64,000 nt of DNA from Armatimonadetes bacterium Uphvl-Ar2 (GTDB lineage Bacteria; Armatimonadota; Fimbriimonadia; Fimbriimonadales; Fimbriimonadaceae). Shown here one piece after another: positions 22,821-31,551 of the stretch (positions are counted from its first letter, which is position 1; every line of letters begins with the position of its first letter). The DNA lies in contig CP021424.1 in the NCBI GenBank assembly GCA_002162095.1, forward strand, positions 806,001 through 870,000, in the 5' to 3' direction. Position numbers and translations under genes: made by a program. Below the pieces are notes generated by a model, which worked only from the letters and a program-made list of their open reading frames with translations, searched no databases and was not told the DNA's origin.

Positions 22821-23759
22821 GAGGCGCTGAATGCGTTGGCGCACCAAGCGACTGCGGCGCAGGAATTCCTCCTCCGCCGCCGGTTTTCCTCTCAAATGAA
22901 GCATGCCCTCAAGGGCCATCTTCAGTTTTCAGAGACTCTCTCGGGCGAGATACTCACGCTCAAACCACACTGGCCTGGGCTGGAGCCAGGTCTCTTGCAA
23001 GAATGCATCGAATGTGCCGAGCACACAACTACCATCCTCAGTCGTTTCAATGCGGTAAGCGAGCAGAAGCGAGCCCCTGGCCCTTTTGACATCGAAGGCG
23101 TCATCGCGCAGATTCCTAAGCCTATCGACTCTCTATCGAGTATTAGAGATCGCCTCGTTTCCCTAAGAGTTCGTTCTCTATTCCCTAATGAGTCCTCTCC
23201 TGTCGATGCAAGCGTCAATCACACAAACGTATCTGGAGACGACGAGGTCGATCTGGGCAAAGGCAATAGCATGAGGGCGCTTCATCTCGCGGACGAGATG
23301 GAATCTCAGGCGCACACGCTCCTCGATGGCCATCGCAAGTCAAGCCCTTTCACCGGTACTCCAATCCTGAGTGAAGCTGTTGTGTTCTCAAGCAGCCTCC
23401 TCGCCATTACGATTAGTAGGTTGAGCCCAAACCGAGGCTCGATGAGCGACGCACTCTTTGCAATCGCACTCGTCACGGCTGCGCTCAGCCTCCCCTCGAT
23501 CGTGAGAGACCTCGTTTTTAGAGCCAAAACCAGCAAGGCGGTAAAGGCGCGGGCGAGACTTCTCCTTGCCGCCAGTAGCCAAATCAAGGCGAGCCAGGGC
23601 GTGATCACATCAGCTCCCATGATTGAGATCATTGAGTTCGCATTGCGGCACCGCCATGATGAGACGGAATACAAGACCTTTGACTTGAAGACGGAAGAAC
23701 TGAAGGCCCTCAGCGCGGGCACGCCGCCCAGCGGACCGACCGCTATTGCTACCCAATAA
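22773..23759 (+). CDS. Array paralog 3: two-TM membrane protein of unknown family, 328 aa
   Basis: N-terminus MDKSGDEHLVALQRLE (one change), then a helical domain containing ILTLKPHWPGLEPGLLQECIECA in the shared pattern. An Asn/Ser-rich variable stretch at ~140-170 separates this from the two TM helices (EAVVFSSSLLAITISRL and DALFAIALVTAALSLPSIV). The tail KARARLLLAASSQIK...IIEFALRHRHDE leads to KTEELKALSAGTPPSGPTA. Length differs by one residue from paralogs 1 and 2. ATG 22773 is placed identically relative to the repeat. Function unknown; the shared architecture implies a common role with different recognition surfaces, which is an inference. Confidence 0.85.
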   Translation: MDKSGDEHLVALQRLEEALNALAHQATAAQEFLLRRRFSSQMKHALKGHLQFSETLSGEILTLKPHWPGLEPGLLQECIECAEHTTTILSRFNAVSEQKRAPGPFDIEGVIAQIPKPIDSLSSIRDRLVSLRVRSLFPNESSPVDASVNHTNVSGDDEVDLGKGNSMRALHLADEMESQAHTLLDGHRKSSPFTGTPILSEAVVFSSSLLAITISRLSPNRGSMSDALFAIALVTAALSLPSIVRDLVFRAKTSKAVKARARLLLAASSQIKASQGVITSAPMIEIIEFALRHRHDETEYKTFDLKTEELKALSAGTPPSGPTAIATQ

Positions 23760-23869
23760 CCTCCCACCGCCGCGCGGATTGCCCGCATGCTCGCCCCCTC
23801 AGGTACGATGCCCTCAGGCAGATGGACAAGGGCGGGGATGAGCACCTGGTTGCCTTGCAACGGCTGGAA
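23693..23869 (+). repeat. Array junction repeat, copy 3 (~177 bp)
   Basis: The 3' end of paralog 3, a 62-base spacer with TACGAT, and the 5' end of paralog 4. It lies 1049 bases after copy 2, the 3-base difference coming from the one-residue-shorter paralog 3. Confidence 0.9.
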
Positions 23870-24787
23870 GATGCACTGAATGCCTTGCAAGCAAGTACAT
23901 CTGCTGTTCGCATGCATCTTGCGAAGAGCAAGGCGATCTACATGGAGAAGTACTTCCTCATGGATTGGCTTCGCGTTCATCAATCAATGATCGCCAACCT
24001 TTTTTCGCTCAAGGGCTATTGGCCGAACCTCTCCGAACTACAACTAAGTGATCTCATTGATTTCGTGAAGCAATCGGATGAGCCTCTCAAGCAGCTAGCT
24101 GATGCCGGCGAAACCACCGGAACACTGCGCAAGCAAGATGTTGTTTCGGCACTCCTGCCTCTTCACTACCCATTCAAGCAAATCTGGAAGATTCGACTTG
24201 CCATTCATCAGATTCGGCTAGACCTCATCTACCCAAGCGGCTCTGATTCCCCGAGTACGACCCTAGTCGACACTCCTCAAGCTCATTTGATTCCGGGCGA
24301 CCCCGAGGCGCAGAGACAAGCGGAGGCATTGAACCTAGCCAATGAATTGCGGGCTCACGGCGAAAGCCTCGTTACGGATTTCAAGTCTCACCACCTCGCA
24401 ACCAAGCTGCCGTTGGTTACCAACAGTGCCTTTGCCGCCCTCTTCCTCTTTGCTCTTTCCGGGCGCCTCGTCGAGGATCGTAGTGACTACGCCAATATTA
24501 CGTTGAAGGCGACTTTCCTTATCCTGATTGCATACTTCTTGTTTCAACTTCAAGCCGCAGTGAATGAGCGATTGAGGTTGAAGGAGTCAGCTAAGGCACG
24601 GCGAAGGCTTCTTGTGGCCATCAGTGATTACATTGATGCCTCAACTGGGGCATCGCTGAATCCGGCGATCAAGGACATCATCGCGTACGCTATTGAGCAC
24701 CGTGACAACGTGCAGGCAGAGCCCAGCCAGTTTGACCAAAAGACTGAGGAACTGAAGGCCTTGGTTGCCAGCACCAAGTCTCTTTAG
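23822..24787 (+). CDS. Array paralog 4: two-TM membrane protein of unknown family, 321 aa
   Basis: N-terminus MDKGGDEHLVALQRLEDALNAL, close to paralog 3 over the first ~22 residues, then diverged. LFSLKGYWPNLSELQLSDLIDF fits the shared pattern. Two TM helices follow (LVTNSAFAALFLFALSG and ATFLILIAYFLFQLQAAV), then KARRRLLVAISDYID, IIAYAIEHRDN and KTEELKAL. It then ends in VASTKSL instead of the GTPPSGPTAT tail of the other three, so the right edge of the repeat is missing here. This is the last gene of the array; the convergent aminopeptidase gene starts 5 bases on. Confidence 0.85.
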   Translation: MDKGGDEHLVALQRLEDALNALQASTSAVRMHLAKSKAIYMEKYFLMDWLRVHQSMIANLFSLKGYWPNLSELQLSDLIDFVKQSDEPLKQLADAGETTGTLRKQDVVSALLPLHYPFKQIWKIRLAIHQIRLDLIYPSGSDSPSTTLVDTPQAHLIPGDPEAQRQAEALNLANELRAHGESLVTDFKSHHLATKLPLVTNSAFAALFLFALSGRLVEDRSDYANITLKATFLILIAYFLFQLQAAVNERLRLKESAKARRRLLVAISDYIDASTGASLNPAIKDIIAYAIEHRDNVQAEPSQFDQKTEELKALVASTKSL

Positions 24788-24792
24788 TCGAG

Positions 24793-25917
24793 CTACGCCC
24801 CGAGCTGATCCGGGTTCAGCCCCTGCAGTTCCGGCAGCAGGAAGATGCCGTCCTGACGGATGAGCACGTCATCGAACCAGACTTCCCCGCCGCCGTAATC
24901 CGCGCGCTGGATGTTCACGATGTCCCAGTGGATCGCGCTCTGGTTGCCATTCCCGCCCGGCCCGGTATACGCATTGCCCGGCGTGAAGTGGAAGCTCCCC
25001 GCGATCTTCTCATCAAAAAGCGTGTCCTTCATCGGGTGCAGCACAAACGGGTTGTAGCCCAGCGCAAACTCGCCAAAGTAGCGCGCCCCCTCGTCGGTGT
25101 CTAGGATCTCGTTCACCTTGTCGGTCTGCGCCCCTGCTTCGGCGTGCACAATGCGCCCGTCTTGCACTTCAAACCGGATGTTCTTGAACTCCGTGCCCTG
25201 ATACAGCGACACCGTGTTGTATTGCACCGTGCCGTTCACGCTCTCGCGCACCGGGCAGCTGAAGCACTCGCCATCGGGGATGTTGCGCCGCCCGTGGCAG
25301 CTCACGGCGCCAATGCCCTTGATGCTGAACTCGATATCCGTGCCCGGCCCCACCAGGCGCACGCGGTCGGTGCGGTTCATCAGCTCCACCAGCGGGCGGG
25401 CCGCCACTTCCATGCGCTTGTAATCCATGGTGCACACCCGGAAGTAGAAATCCTCCCACGCAGCGGTGCTCATGTTGGCCTGCTGGGCCATGCTGGCAGT
25501 CGGCCAGCGCAGGGCCACCCACTTGGTGTTGGGCACGCGCCGCTGGAACACCACCGGGGCCGCATACAGCTGGCTCCAAATCGTCATCTTGTCGCTCGGC
25601 ACGTCGGCCAGGGCGCTCACGTTGTGGCTGCCGCGAAGGGCAATGTAGGCCGTCATCCGGTCCATTTCGTCCGCTTCGTTGGCGGCAATGGTGGTGGCGT
25701 TGGCCTCGGTCATGCCCATCAGCAGTTGGCGGCGCACCACTTCGCTCTCGAGCCGCACTGCCACCTGCGCCCCGCTGGTTTGGGCCACCCGCACCACTTC
25801 GGCCACCGCATCCTCGGGCACATCAAAGGCGTGGATGAGCACGCGGTCATCGGACGTGAGTTGCGTGGAGTGGGTCACCAGGAGTTCGGCCAATTGCGTG
25901 ACGCGCGGGTCGAGCAT
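24793..25917 (-). CDS. M29-family aminopeptidase
   Basis: A thermophilic-type metallo-aminopeptidase (AmpS/PepS/aminopeptidase T family), 374 aa, cytoplasmic. The metal-binding C-terminal half is intact: PDGECFSCPVRES (Glu), YFGEFALGYNP, HPMKDTLFDEKIAGSFHFTPGNAY (His, Glu, His, Tyr) and SAIHWDIV (His, Asp). The N-domain begins DPRVTQLAELLVTHS, as in homologs. ATG 25917 is chosen over GTG 25926, because a TAAAGT hexamer lies seven bases before it. Divergent from the potassium/amino acid permease gene. Confidence 0.92.
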   Translation of the reverse strand: MLDPRVTQLAELLVTHSTQLTSDDRVLIHAFDVPEDAVAEVVRVAQTSGAQVAVRLESEVVRRQLLMGMTEANATTIAANEADEMDRMTAYIALRGSHNVSALADVPSDKMTIWSQLYAAPVVFQRRVPNTKWVALRWPTASMAQQANMSTAAWEDFYFRVCTMDYKRMEVAARPLVELMNRTDRVRLVGPGTDIEFSIKGIGAVSCHGRRNIPDGECFSCPVRESVNGTVQYNTVSLYQGTEFKNIRFEVQDGRIVHAEAGAQTDKVNEILDTDEGARYFGEFALGYNPFVLHPMKDTLFDEKIAGSFHFTPGNAYTGPGGNGNQSAIHWDIVNIQRADYGGGEVWFDDVLIRQDGIFLLPELQGLNPDQLGA

Positions 25918-25924
25918 ATTCTTC

Positions 25925-25930
25925 ACTTTA
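25925..25930 (-). promoter_or_regulatory. -10 element TAAAGT of the aminopeptidase gene
   Basis: Minus-strand TAAAGT, seven bases (GAAGAAT), ATG 25917. It overlaps the alternative GTG start, which argues against that start. Confidence 0.5.
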
Positions 25931-26013
25931 CCGATTTGTCCTGGTTTCCCTCGGCCCGGTGGAGGTTAGGCTTTGGGTCTATCCGGGGGCCTGAGTATGC
26001 TTTTGCGTTGGTC

Positions 26014-27966
26014 ATGCCTCTGGGCGACATCCTTCTCGGCCGACGACTCGGCAACTCCGAAGATAAAGAACAAAAAATCGGCCCTACGACCGGTTTTCCG
26101 CTCCTCGGAATCGACGCCCTTTCCAGCACCGCTTACGGTACGGAAGCCGCCCTCTTCGTTTTGATGTGGGTCGGCATGGTCGGCTTCAGCGTGCTCATGC
26201 CCATCACCTGGGTGATCATCGCGGTGATGACGATCGTGATGCTGAGCTACCTGCAAACGGTGGTCGCCTATCCCAACGGGGGCGGCAGCTACACCGTGGC
26301 CACTGAGAACCTGGGGCGCAAGCCGGGCCTCATCGCGGGCAGTGCGCTGTTGCTGGACTACATCCTGGTCGTCGCCATTGGTTCGTCGGCGGGCGTGGGG
26401 GCGCTGGTGTCGGCCTTCCCGCACCTCCAGCCCTACTTGGTGCCGATGTCGCTCGTTTTGGTGCTGATGATGACGATCATCAACCTGCGCGGGGTGAAGG
26501 AATCGGGGGCGGCCTTTGCCATCCCGGTTTATGGGTACATTGTCATCCTTCTCGGCATCATCGCCCTCGGCATCTTTAAGACGGTGCAGGCCGGGGGGAA
26601 CCCGGTGCCGCTGGTTGCGCCCGAGCAGATCCACCAGACCACGCAGACCATTGGTTGGCTCTTGTTGCTGAAGGCCTTTAGCAACGGGTGCGCGGCCCTC
26701 ACCGGGATTGAAGCGGTGGCCAACGGGGTGCCGTTGTTCCGCGACCCCGCCAGCAAAAACGCTCAGCGCGTCCTCATCATGGTCGTCGGCGTGATGGCGC
26801 TCATCTTCGCCGGTCTCGCCTTTTTGGCGAATGCCTACAAGACGCCGGCGATGTCGGCCGAAGAAGGTAACTACCGCACGGTGCTCTCGCAGATCGTGGC
26901 GGCGGTGGTGGGCAACGGCCCCGCTTATTACATCTTCCTCTTCTTCCTCTTGGCGCTCATGGCGCTCTCGGCCAATACGGCTTATGCGGGCTTCCCGCGC
27001 ATGTGCCGCCTGCTGGCCCGGGATGACTATTTGCCGCACGCCTTCGCCGCGCGGGGCCGCCGCCTGGTGTTCCACTACGGCATCTGGGTGCTCACCGCCT
27101 TTGCTTGTCTGCTCATCATCGCGTTTGGCGGCTTGCTGGAACGCCTGCTCCCGCTCTACGCCGTGGGGGTCTTTGTGGCGTTTACGCTCAGCCAGTTCGG
27201 GATGGTGAAGCACTGGAAGCGACACCCCGAAGAGCTGGCCCAGAAGCGATTCCCGTGGCTGCCGAAGACTATCAACTTCATTGGCGGGGTTGTGACCGGC
27301 GTGGCCACAATCGTCATTCTTTACACCAAGTTCCAGCAGGGCGCGTGGCTGGCCCTCATCATGATGCCGGGCTTTGTGGTGCTGTTCCTGGCCATCAAGC
27401 GGCACTACATCGAGGTGAACCGCATGACCTCGGCCCACCACAGCATCGACACCGAGAACCTCGAGCCGCCGCTCATCATCGTGCCCGTGCAACGGTGGAG
27501 CTCGATGACCGAGCACGCGATCCAGTTCTCGGTGACGCTGAGCCCGGACGTGGAGGCCATCCACATTGCCGATGGCGAGGATGATGAATCCATCATGTAC
27601 CTTCACCGCGACTGGAACCAGTTTGTGGTGGAGCCCCTGGAAGCCATCGGCAAGAAAGCTCCCGAGCTCATCGTGGTGCCCAGCCCCTATCGGCACATCA
27701 TTCGGCTCATCCTGGATTACGTGCGGGCTAAGCGCAAGACGCACCCCGGCCGCCGCATCATGGTGGTGGTGCCGGAGTTGGTGGAAGCCAAGTGGTACCA
27801 ATACTTGCTCCACAATCAGCGGGCACAGGCTCTCAAGGCCGCCTTGCTGCTGCAGGGCCAGCAAGACATCATGGTGCTCAACGTGCCTTGGTACATGCAC
27901 CCCGAGCGCCGCGCCAAGGAAGCCGGACCCGAGGACAGCCGCCGCGACCGATTGACCGGGTTGTAA
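26014..27966 (+). CDS. APC-superfamily permease, KimA-like (probable K+ or amino acid importer)
   Basis: A 650-aa inner-membrane protein with ~12 TM helices in the first ~460 residues and a ~190-residue cytoplasmic domain. The N-terminal signature LGRRLGNSEDKEQ...GIDALSSTAYGTEA, the helix-1 region and the length match the KimA/YdaO potassium-importer group better than 450-aa amino acid permeases. The C-terminal part (LIIVPVQRWSSMTEHAIQFSV..., VVEPLEAIGKKAPELIVVPSPYR) is a UspA-like fold, the region where KimA binds regulatory nucleotide in other bacteria. Substrate remains inferred. ATG 26014 begins the conserved N-terminus; longer in-frame starts run into the divergent aminopeptidase. Confidence 0.85.
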   Translation: MPLGDILLGRRLGNSEDKEQKIGPTTGFPLLGIDALSSTAYGTEAALFVLMWVGMVGFSVLMPITWVIIAVMTIVMLSYLQTVVAYPNGGGSYTVATENLGRKPGLIAGSALLLDYILVVAIGSSAGVGALVSAFPHLQPYLVPMSLVLVLMMTIINLRGVKESGAAFAIPVYGYIVILLGIIALGIFKTVQAGGNPVPLVAPEQIHQTTQTIGWLLLLKAFSNGCAALTGIEAVANGVPLFRDPASKNAQRVLIMVVGVMALIFAGLAFLANAYKTPAMSAEEGNYRTVLSQIVAAVVGNGPAYYIFLFFLLALMALSANTAYAGFPRMCRLLARDDYLPHAFAARGRRLVFHYGIWVLTAFACLLIIAFGGLLERLLPLYAVGVFVAFTLSQFGMVKHWKRHPEELAQKRFPWLPKTINFIGGVVTGVATIVILYTKFQQGAWLALIMMPGFVVLFLAIKRHYIEVNRMTSAHHSIDTENLEPPLIIVPVQRWSSMTEHAIQFSVTLSPDVEAIHIADGEDDESIMYLHRDWNQFVVEPLEAIGKKAPELIVVPSPYRHIIRLILDYVRAKRKTHPGRRIMVVVPELVEAKWYQYLLHNQRAQALKAALLLQGQQDIMVLNVPWYMHPERRAKEAGPEDSRRDRLTGL

Positions 27967-28025
27967 GGCAAGGGTTCTGGAGCTTCGCCAATCGAGTATT
28001 ATAGGGGGCCGCTAACCGAACGCGT

Positions 28026-29537
28026 ATGGAACCACGACAAAAGCAAGCGCTGTTGAGCGTCTGGATTGCCTTGTCGGCAGTGTTTGGCACTGTCTTCGTC
28101 ACCTGGTTGGCGGTGAATTCCATTCCGCAATCCGGGATCGGCAACGACCGGGCTCGCATTGTGGACTTGAACCAAGTTCCGGAGCGTCCGGTGTCCGCCC
28201 CGGCGAAGACCCCGGCCCTAGTGACCAAGGCCGATCCGCCGGTTAAGAAGCCGCCGACGGTGGCGAAGCCGACCAAGCCGGCTCCTGTTGAAAAGAAGCC
28301 CGCTGAATCGAAGCCGGTGGAAAACAAGCCCGTTGCGAAGGAGCCCGTGAAGATGGCCCCCGTGCAGCGCGCGGAGCCCCAACCGGCAGAATCCAAGCCG
28401 GCCGAACCGCGACAGACTCCCGGCCCGGTAGCCAAGAACGAACCGGCCCCGGCCAAGCCCGCCCAGCCGGCCAAAACGGATCCCAAGCTCGCGCTAAAAA
28501 AGCCGCGTGAGAACGCCAATCCGGCCCCCGTGCGCAAGGAAGAGCCGCGAGCCAAGCCTGAATCCCAGCCGAAGGAATCCCCCAAGCCCGCCGCGCCCAA
28601 CCTGCGCGACAAGCCCTCGGGTGTGCCTATGCGCATGGCGCCGGTGCCGGCTCCCCCCAAGGACAAGACGAAGGACAAGTCCGACGTGATGATGCCGATT
28701 CCGGTGGAACCGGAACCCCGGATTGCACCGAACCGCCCCGAGCCGACCCCGCTGCTCACCCCGCGCCCCAACAGTTTGCCCGCGTACTCGCCGGTCGAAG
28801 TCACCTTCCCGCGCCCTATGGGCCTCGTGCCCGCCCCGTTTGGCTACGCCCAAATCTGGAACGGCAACCGGGATGAGAAGCTCGTGTGCTTTACCTTCGA
28901 CGACGGGCCGCACCCCAGCTTCACCCCGCGCCTGCTCAAGCTCCTGCGGGAGCAAGACGTCAAGGTCACCTTCTTCTTCATCGGGCGAAACGTGGATATC
29001 TGCCCGGACATCGCCCGCGCGGCCCTGGCTGACGGCCATGAACTGGCCAACCACACGTACGACCACATCCGCCTGACAGGTGTGCCCCCGGCGGTGATTG
29101 AACGAGAACTCACCGAAGGGGCGGCCTCTATTGAGCGTGCCACTGGCGTCTGGCCGATCGTTTTCCGCACACCGGGCGGCGGCTATTCGCAAGAAGTTCT
29201 CAGCGTGGCTCAGCGCCTTGGCATGACCATGGCGCAATGGTCTTCCAACGCCATGGACGCCACCCAGGCCAACGGGGAGAACCCCTCGCCGGACCGCATT
29301 TATCGCAACGTGATGTCCACCATGAAGCCGGGCAGCATCGTTCTCCTGCACGAGCCCTCCAAGGGTTCGCTGGAAGCTCTACCGCGCATCATCCGCGATC
29401 TTCGCGCCCAGGGCTACCGCTTTGTCACCCTCAAAGAGATGATGGAACGACACGGCAACGAGATCACCACCTGGGAAGAAGCCCGCTCGCGCGGGGACTT
29501 CTCGCCGCGAGATTACGTCCTAAGTAAGGATGGTTAG
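28026..29537 (+). CDS. Membrane-anchored polysaccharide deacetylase (NodB domain) with a long Pro/Lys-rich linker
   Basis: Removes acetyl groups from a cell-wall or exopolysaccharide amino sugar. Residues ~10-30 form a TM anchor. Residues ~55-255 are a low-complexity Pro/Ala/Lys/Glu linker that could span the periplasm or peptidoglycan. The CE4/NodB domain follows (~285-480): FTFDDGPHP (Asp base and metal Asp), ELANHTYDH (two metal His), RTPGG (motif 3; usually R-P-P-Y/F, the aromatic is absent), and a C-terminal IVLLHEPSKGS (motif 5 His). A TATTAT hexamer lies at 27997-28002. Overlaps the MscS gene by 8 bases. Confidence 0.9.
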   Translation: MEPRQKQALLSVWIALSAVFGTVFVTWLAVNSIPQSGIGNDRARIVDLNQVPERPVSAPAKTPALVTKADPPVKKPPTVAKPTKPAPVEKKPAESKPVENKPVAKEPVKMAPVQRAEPQPAESKPAEPRQTPGPVAKNEPAPAKPAQPAKTDPKLALKKPRENANPAPVRKEEPRAKPESQPKESPKPAAPNLRDKPSGVPMRMAPVPAPPKDKTKDKSDVMMPIPVEPEPRIAPNRPEPTPLLTPRPNSLPAYSPVEVTFPRPMGLVPAPFGYAQIWNGNRDEKLVCFTFDDGPHPSFTPRLLKLLREQDVKVTFFFIGRNVDICPDIARAALADGHELANHTYDHIRLTGVPPAVIERELTEGAASIERATGVWPIVFRTPGGGYSQEVLSVAQRLGMTMAQWSSNAMDATQANGENPSPDRIYRNVMSTMKPGSIVLLHEPSKGSLEALPRIIRDLRAQGYRFVTLKEMMERHGNEITTWEEARSRGDFSPRDYVLSKDG

Positions 29538-31551
29538 CGCGCGCCGACTTCTCGCCACATTTACCCTCGTGGTGGTGGCGGTGGTCGCGTATGCCCAGGT
29601 TCAGCTCGATCAGAGCAACCCCCGCGCATTGCTTAAGACCTTTCCGGAGGTGATGCGCTCGGGTTCCCTCTCCGACGCGCTCCCGGCCCTGGATATCGAC
29701 CGAAAGCCGGAGGACAACGAAGGCTCTCCTACCCCCGAACTTGAGCGCACACTGACTCATCTGGCTGAGGTGCTCGATGCCCTGGGGGTTGACCCTAGCC
29801 AAGTGCCTGAGAACCCCGGCGCCGACCGCCTGACGGTGCAGCCCGTGCGCAACGAGTTCGACAGCCTAGTCGGCAACGTTTCTCTGGTCCGCAACGGGAG
29901 CCGCTGGCAGTTCAGCCGCGAGACTCTCGCGGACCTGGATGCCATTCACACCGCCGTGTTCCGGGCGCGCTCCGGAGAAGGCACGAGCGGCGAAGTGGCC
30001 AAGGATGTGGTCGCCCCGGACGGATTGAAGTCTCCGCGCGACACGATGCGCACGTTCCTGACGGCGATGAACGAGGATCGCCCCGGAGAAGCGGCGGCCG
30101 CACTGGACCTGCGCCAAATCAACTCCGTCATTCGCGATGAGGAAGGCCCGCGTTTGGCGGCGCTCCTGCTTGCCATCCTCAACCGGACGGAGTACATCGA
30201 CCTCAGCCGCATCCCCGACGACCCCGCCGAAGAGCCGTTCCTCTACCGCTCGTACACGCAGCGGGCAACGGGTCAAGCGGTGGGCAGTATTGTCCTGGCC
30301 CGCCAGGAGGATGGTGGCTGGCGGTTTACCCCCACCACGGTCAAGGAACTCGATGCGATTTGGCAGACGGTGAAGGATCAGCCGCTGGTATCTGGCACCA
30401 AGGACATCGACCCGGCCGCCCTCGATCCCTCGGCGTATCTCAAATCGCAGTTCCCGCCGCAGTTCCACGGCAAAACGTTGTGGCTAGAAAACTGGCAGTG
30501 GCTGAGCCTGCTGGGGTTGCTGTTGGGCGCGGGAGCCATTGGCCACGGGGTGCGCTTGGTGGTCCGCATGGTGCTGCGTCGCACGCTCAACCCGGATCAG
30601 TTCGCCGCGAACCGCTCTAAGCTCCGCACCTTTGGCCGGTCGCTCAGTTTGGTCATCGCCTGTAGCGTGCTGCACGCGGGGCTGGCTTCACTCGGCTTGC
30701 CCGAGTGGTGGCGCGCCACTCTCTTGGTGGTGGCCAAGCTCGGCTGGGCGCTGGGCGGGGCGATGGCGCTGAGTGCCGCCTGGGATCTGGCCCTGGCGTG
30801 GTGGTCACGCCGGGACGAAGCCCAAAGCGGTCGCCGCGAGAAGCTCGTCGTGCCGGTGCTCAGTCGCCTCGCCCGGGCGTTCCTGCTCGTCCTCGCGCTG
30901 TTCGTGTTTTTGGCGGCCATCGGGGTCAATGTCACGGGCATCGTGGCGGGCCTTGGCATCGGGGGCTTGGTGGTGGCGCTGGCGGCCAAGGATAGTGTCG
31001 AGAACCTTTTTGGCTCCGTCACGGTGCTGGTCGAATCCCCTTTCCAACTTGGAGATTGGATTCGGATTGGCGATGTGGACGGCGTGGTGGAGGAGATCAA
31101 TCTGCGCTCCACCCGGGTGCGGACCTTCCAAGATTCGCTCATTACGCTCCCTAACAGCCGCCTCATCACCGCCCACGTGGAGAACTTCGGGCGCCGCCGA
31201 CGCCGCCAAGTCAAGACAAAACTCGGGCTCTCTTACAGCACCACGGTGGAGCAGATGACCGAATTCACGGCCCGCGTGCGACACCTCTTGGCCTCCCACG
31301 ACTCCGTTTATGAGGGCGAAAGCTACGCCTACTTCGCCGATTTTGGCGAGAGCACGCTGGATGTTCGCTTACAGTTCTTCTTGCTCGCGGAAACCCTGGG
31401 CGAAGAGCTCCGGTTGCGAGAGGAAATCATGACGGAAATCATTCAGATTGCCCAAGATATGGGCGTTACGTTTGCCTTCCCCACCCGTACATTGGTACAC
31501 GAGCCCACCACGCCGCCCGTCGTGCCAAACTCACCTCAGTATCCCAAGTGA
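29530..31551 (+). CDS. MscS-family mechanosensitive channel with a large periplasmic N-domain
   Basis: A 673-aa member of the long MscS/MscM class. A signal peptide (LLATFTLVVVAVVAYAQ) and a ~300-residue periplasmic region precede three TM helices. The pore-lining TM3 and vestibule show the family pattern GIVAGLGIGGLVVALAAKDSVENLFGS, then ESPFQLGDWIRIGDVDGVVEEINLRSTRVRTFQDSLITLPNS, and the cytoplasmic alpha/beta domain. Releases solutes under membrane tension. It overlaps the deacetylase upstream by 8 bases and the peptidase downstream by one base, so the three genes form one envelope operon. Confidence 0.93.
   Translation: MVSARRLLATFTLVVVAVVAYAQVQLDQSNPRALLKTFPEVMRSGSLSDALPALDIDRKPEDNEGSPTPELERTLTHLAEVLDALGVDPSQVPENPGADRLTVQPVRNEFDSLVGNVSLVRNGSRWQFSRETLADLDAIHTAVFRARSGEGTSGEVAKDVVAPDGLKSPRDTMRTFLTAMNEDRPGEAAAALDLRQINSVIRDEEGPRLAALLLAILNRTEYIDLSRIPDDPAEEPFLYRSYTQRATGQAVGSIVLARQEDGGWRFTPTTVKELDAIWQTVKDQPLVSGTKDIDPAALDPSAYLKSQFPPQFHGKTLWLENWQWLSLLGLLLGAGAIGHGVRLVVRMVLRRTLNPDQFAANRSKLRTFGRSLSLVIACSVLHAGLASLGLPEWWRATLLVVAKLGWALGGAMALSAAWDLALAWWSRRDEAQSGRREKLVVPVLSRLARAFLLVLALFVFLAAIGVNVTGIVAGLGIGGLVVALAAKDSVENLFGSVTVLVESPFQLGDWIRIGDVDGVVEEINLRSTRVRTFQDSLITLPNSRLITAHVENFGRRRRRQVKTKLGLSYSTTVEQMTEFTARVRHLLASHDSVYEGESYAYFADFGESTLDVRLQFFLLAETLGEELRLREEIMTEIIQIAQDMGVTFAFPTRTLVHEPTTPPVVPNSPQYPK

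Noticed and set aside
20645-23869. CRISPR array or integron attC sites as an explanation of the regular junction repeats
   Set aside because: Repeats are ~177 bp and include coding sequence, the intervening units are ~870-bp parts of ORFs, and there is no palindromic attC-like fold, integrase or cas gene nearby.
22459-24553. Short minus-strand open frames inside the four-paralog array
   Set aside because: Repeated occurrences of similar peptides there are only the reverse translation of the junction repeats. The plus-strand frames are continuous with conserved ends and two TM helices.
25144-26013. Long plus-strand open frame upstream of the KimA-like permease
   Set aside because: It is antisense to the M29 aminopeptidase, His/Arg/Ala-rich as expected of a GC-rich shadow frame, and the permease homology begins at 26014.
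25926-26013. A c-di-AMP (ydaO-type) riboswitch upstream of the KimA-like gene
   Set aside because: Only ~90 bases separate it from the divergent aminopeptidase start, and no ydaO-type conserved elements are visible.
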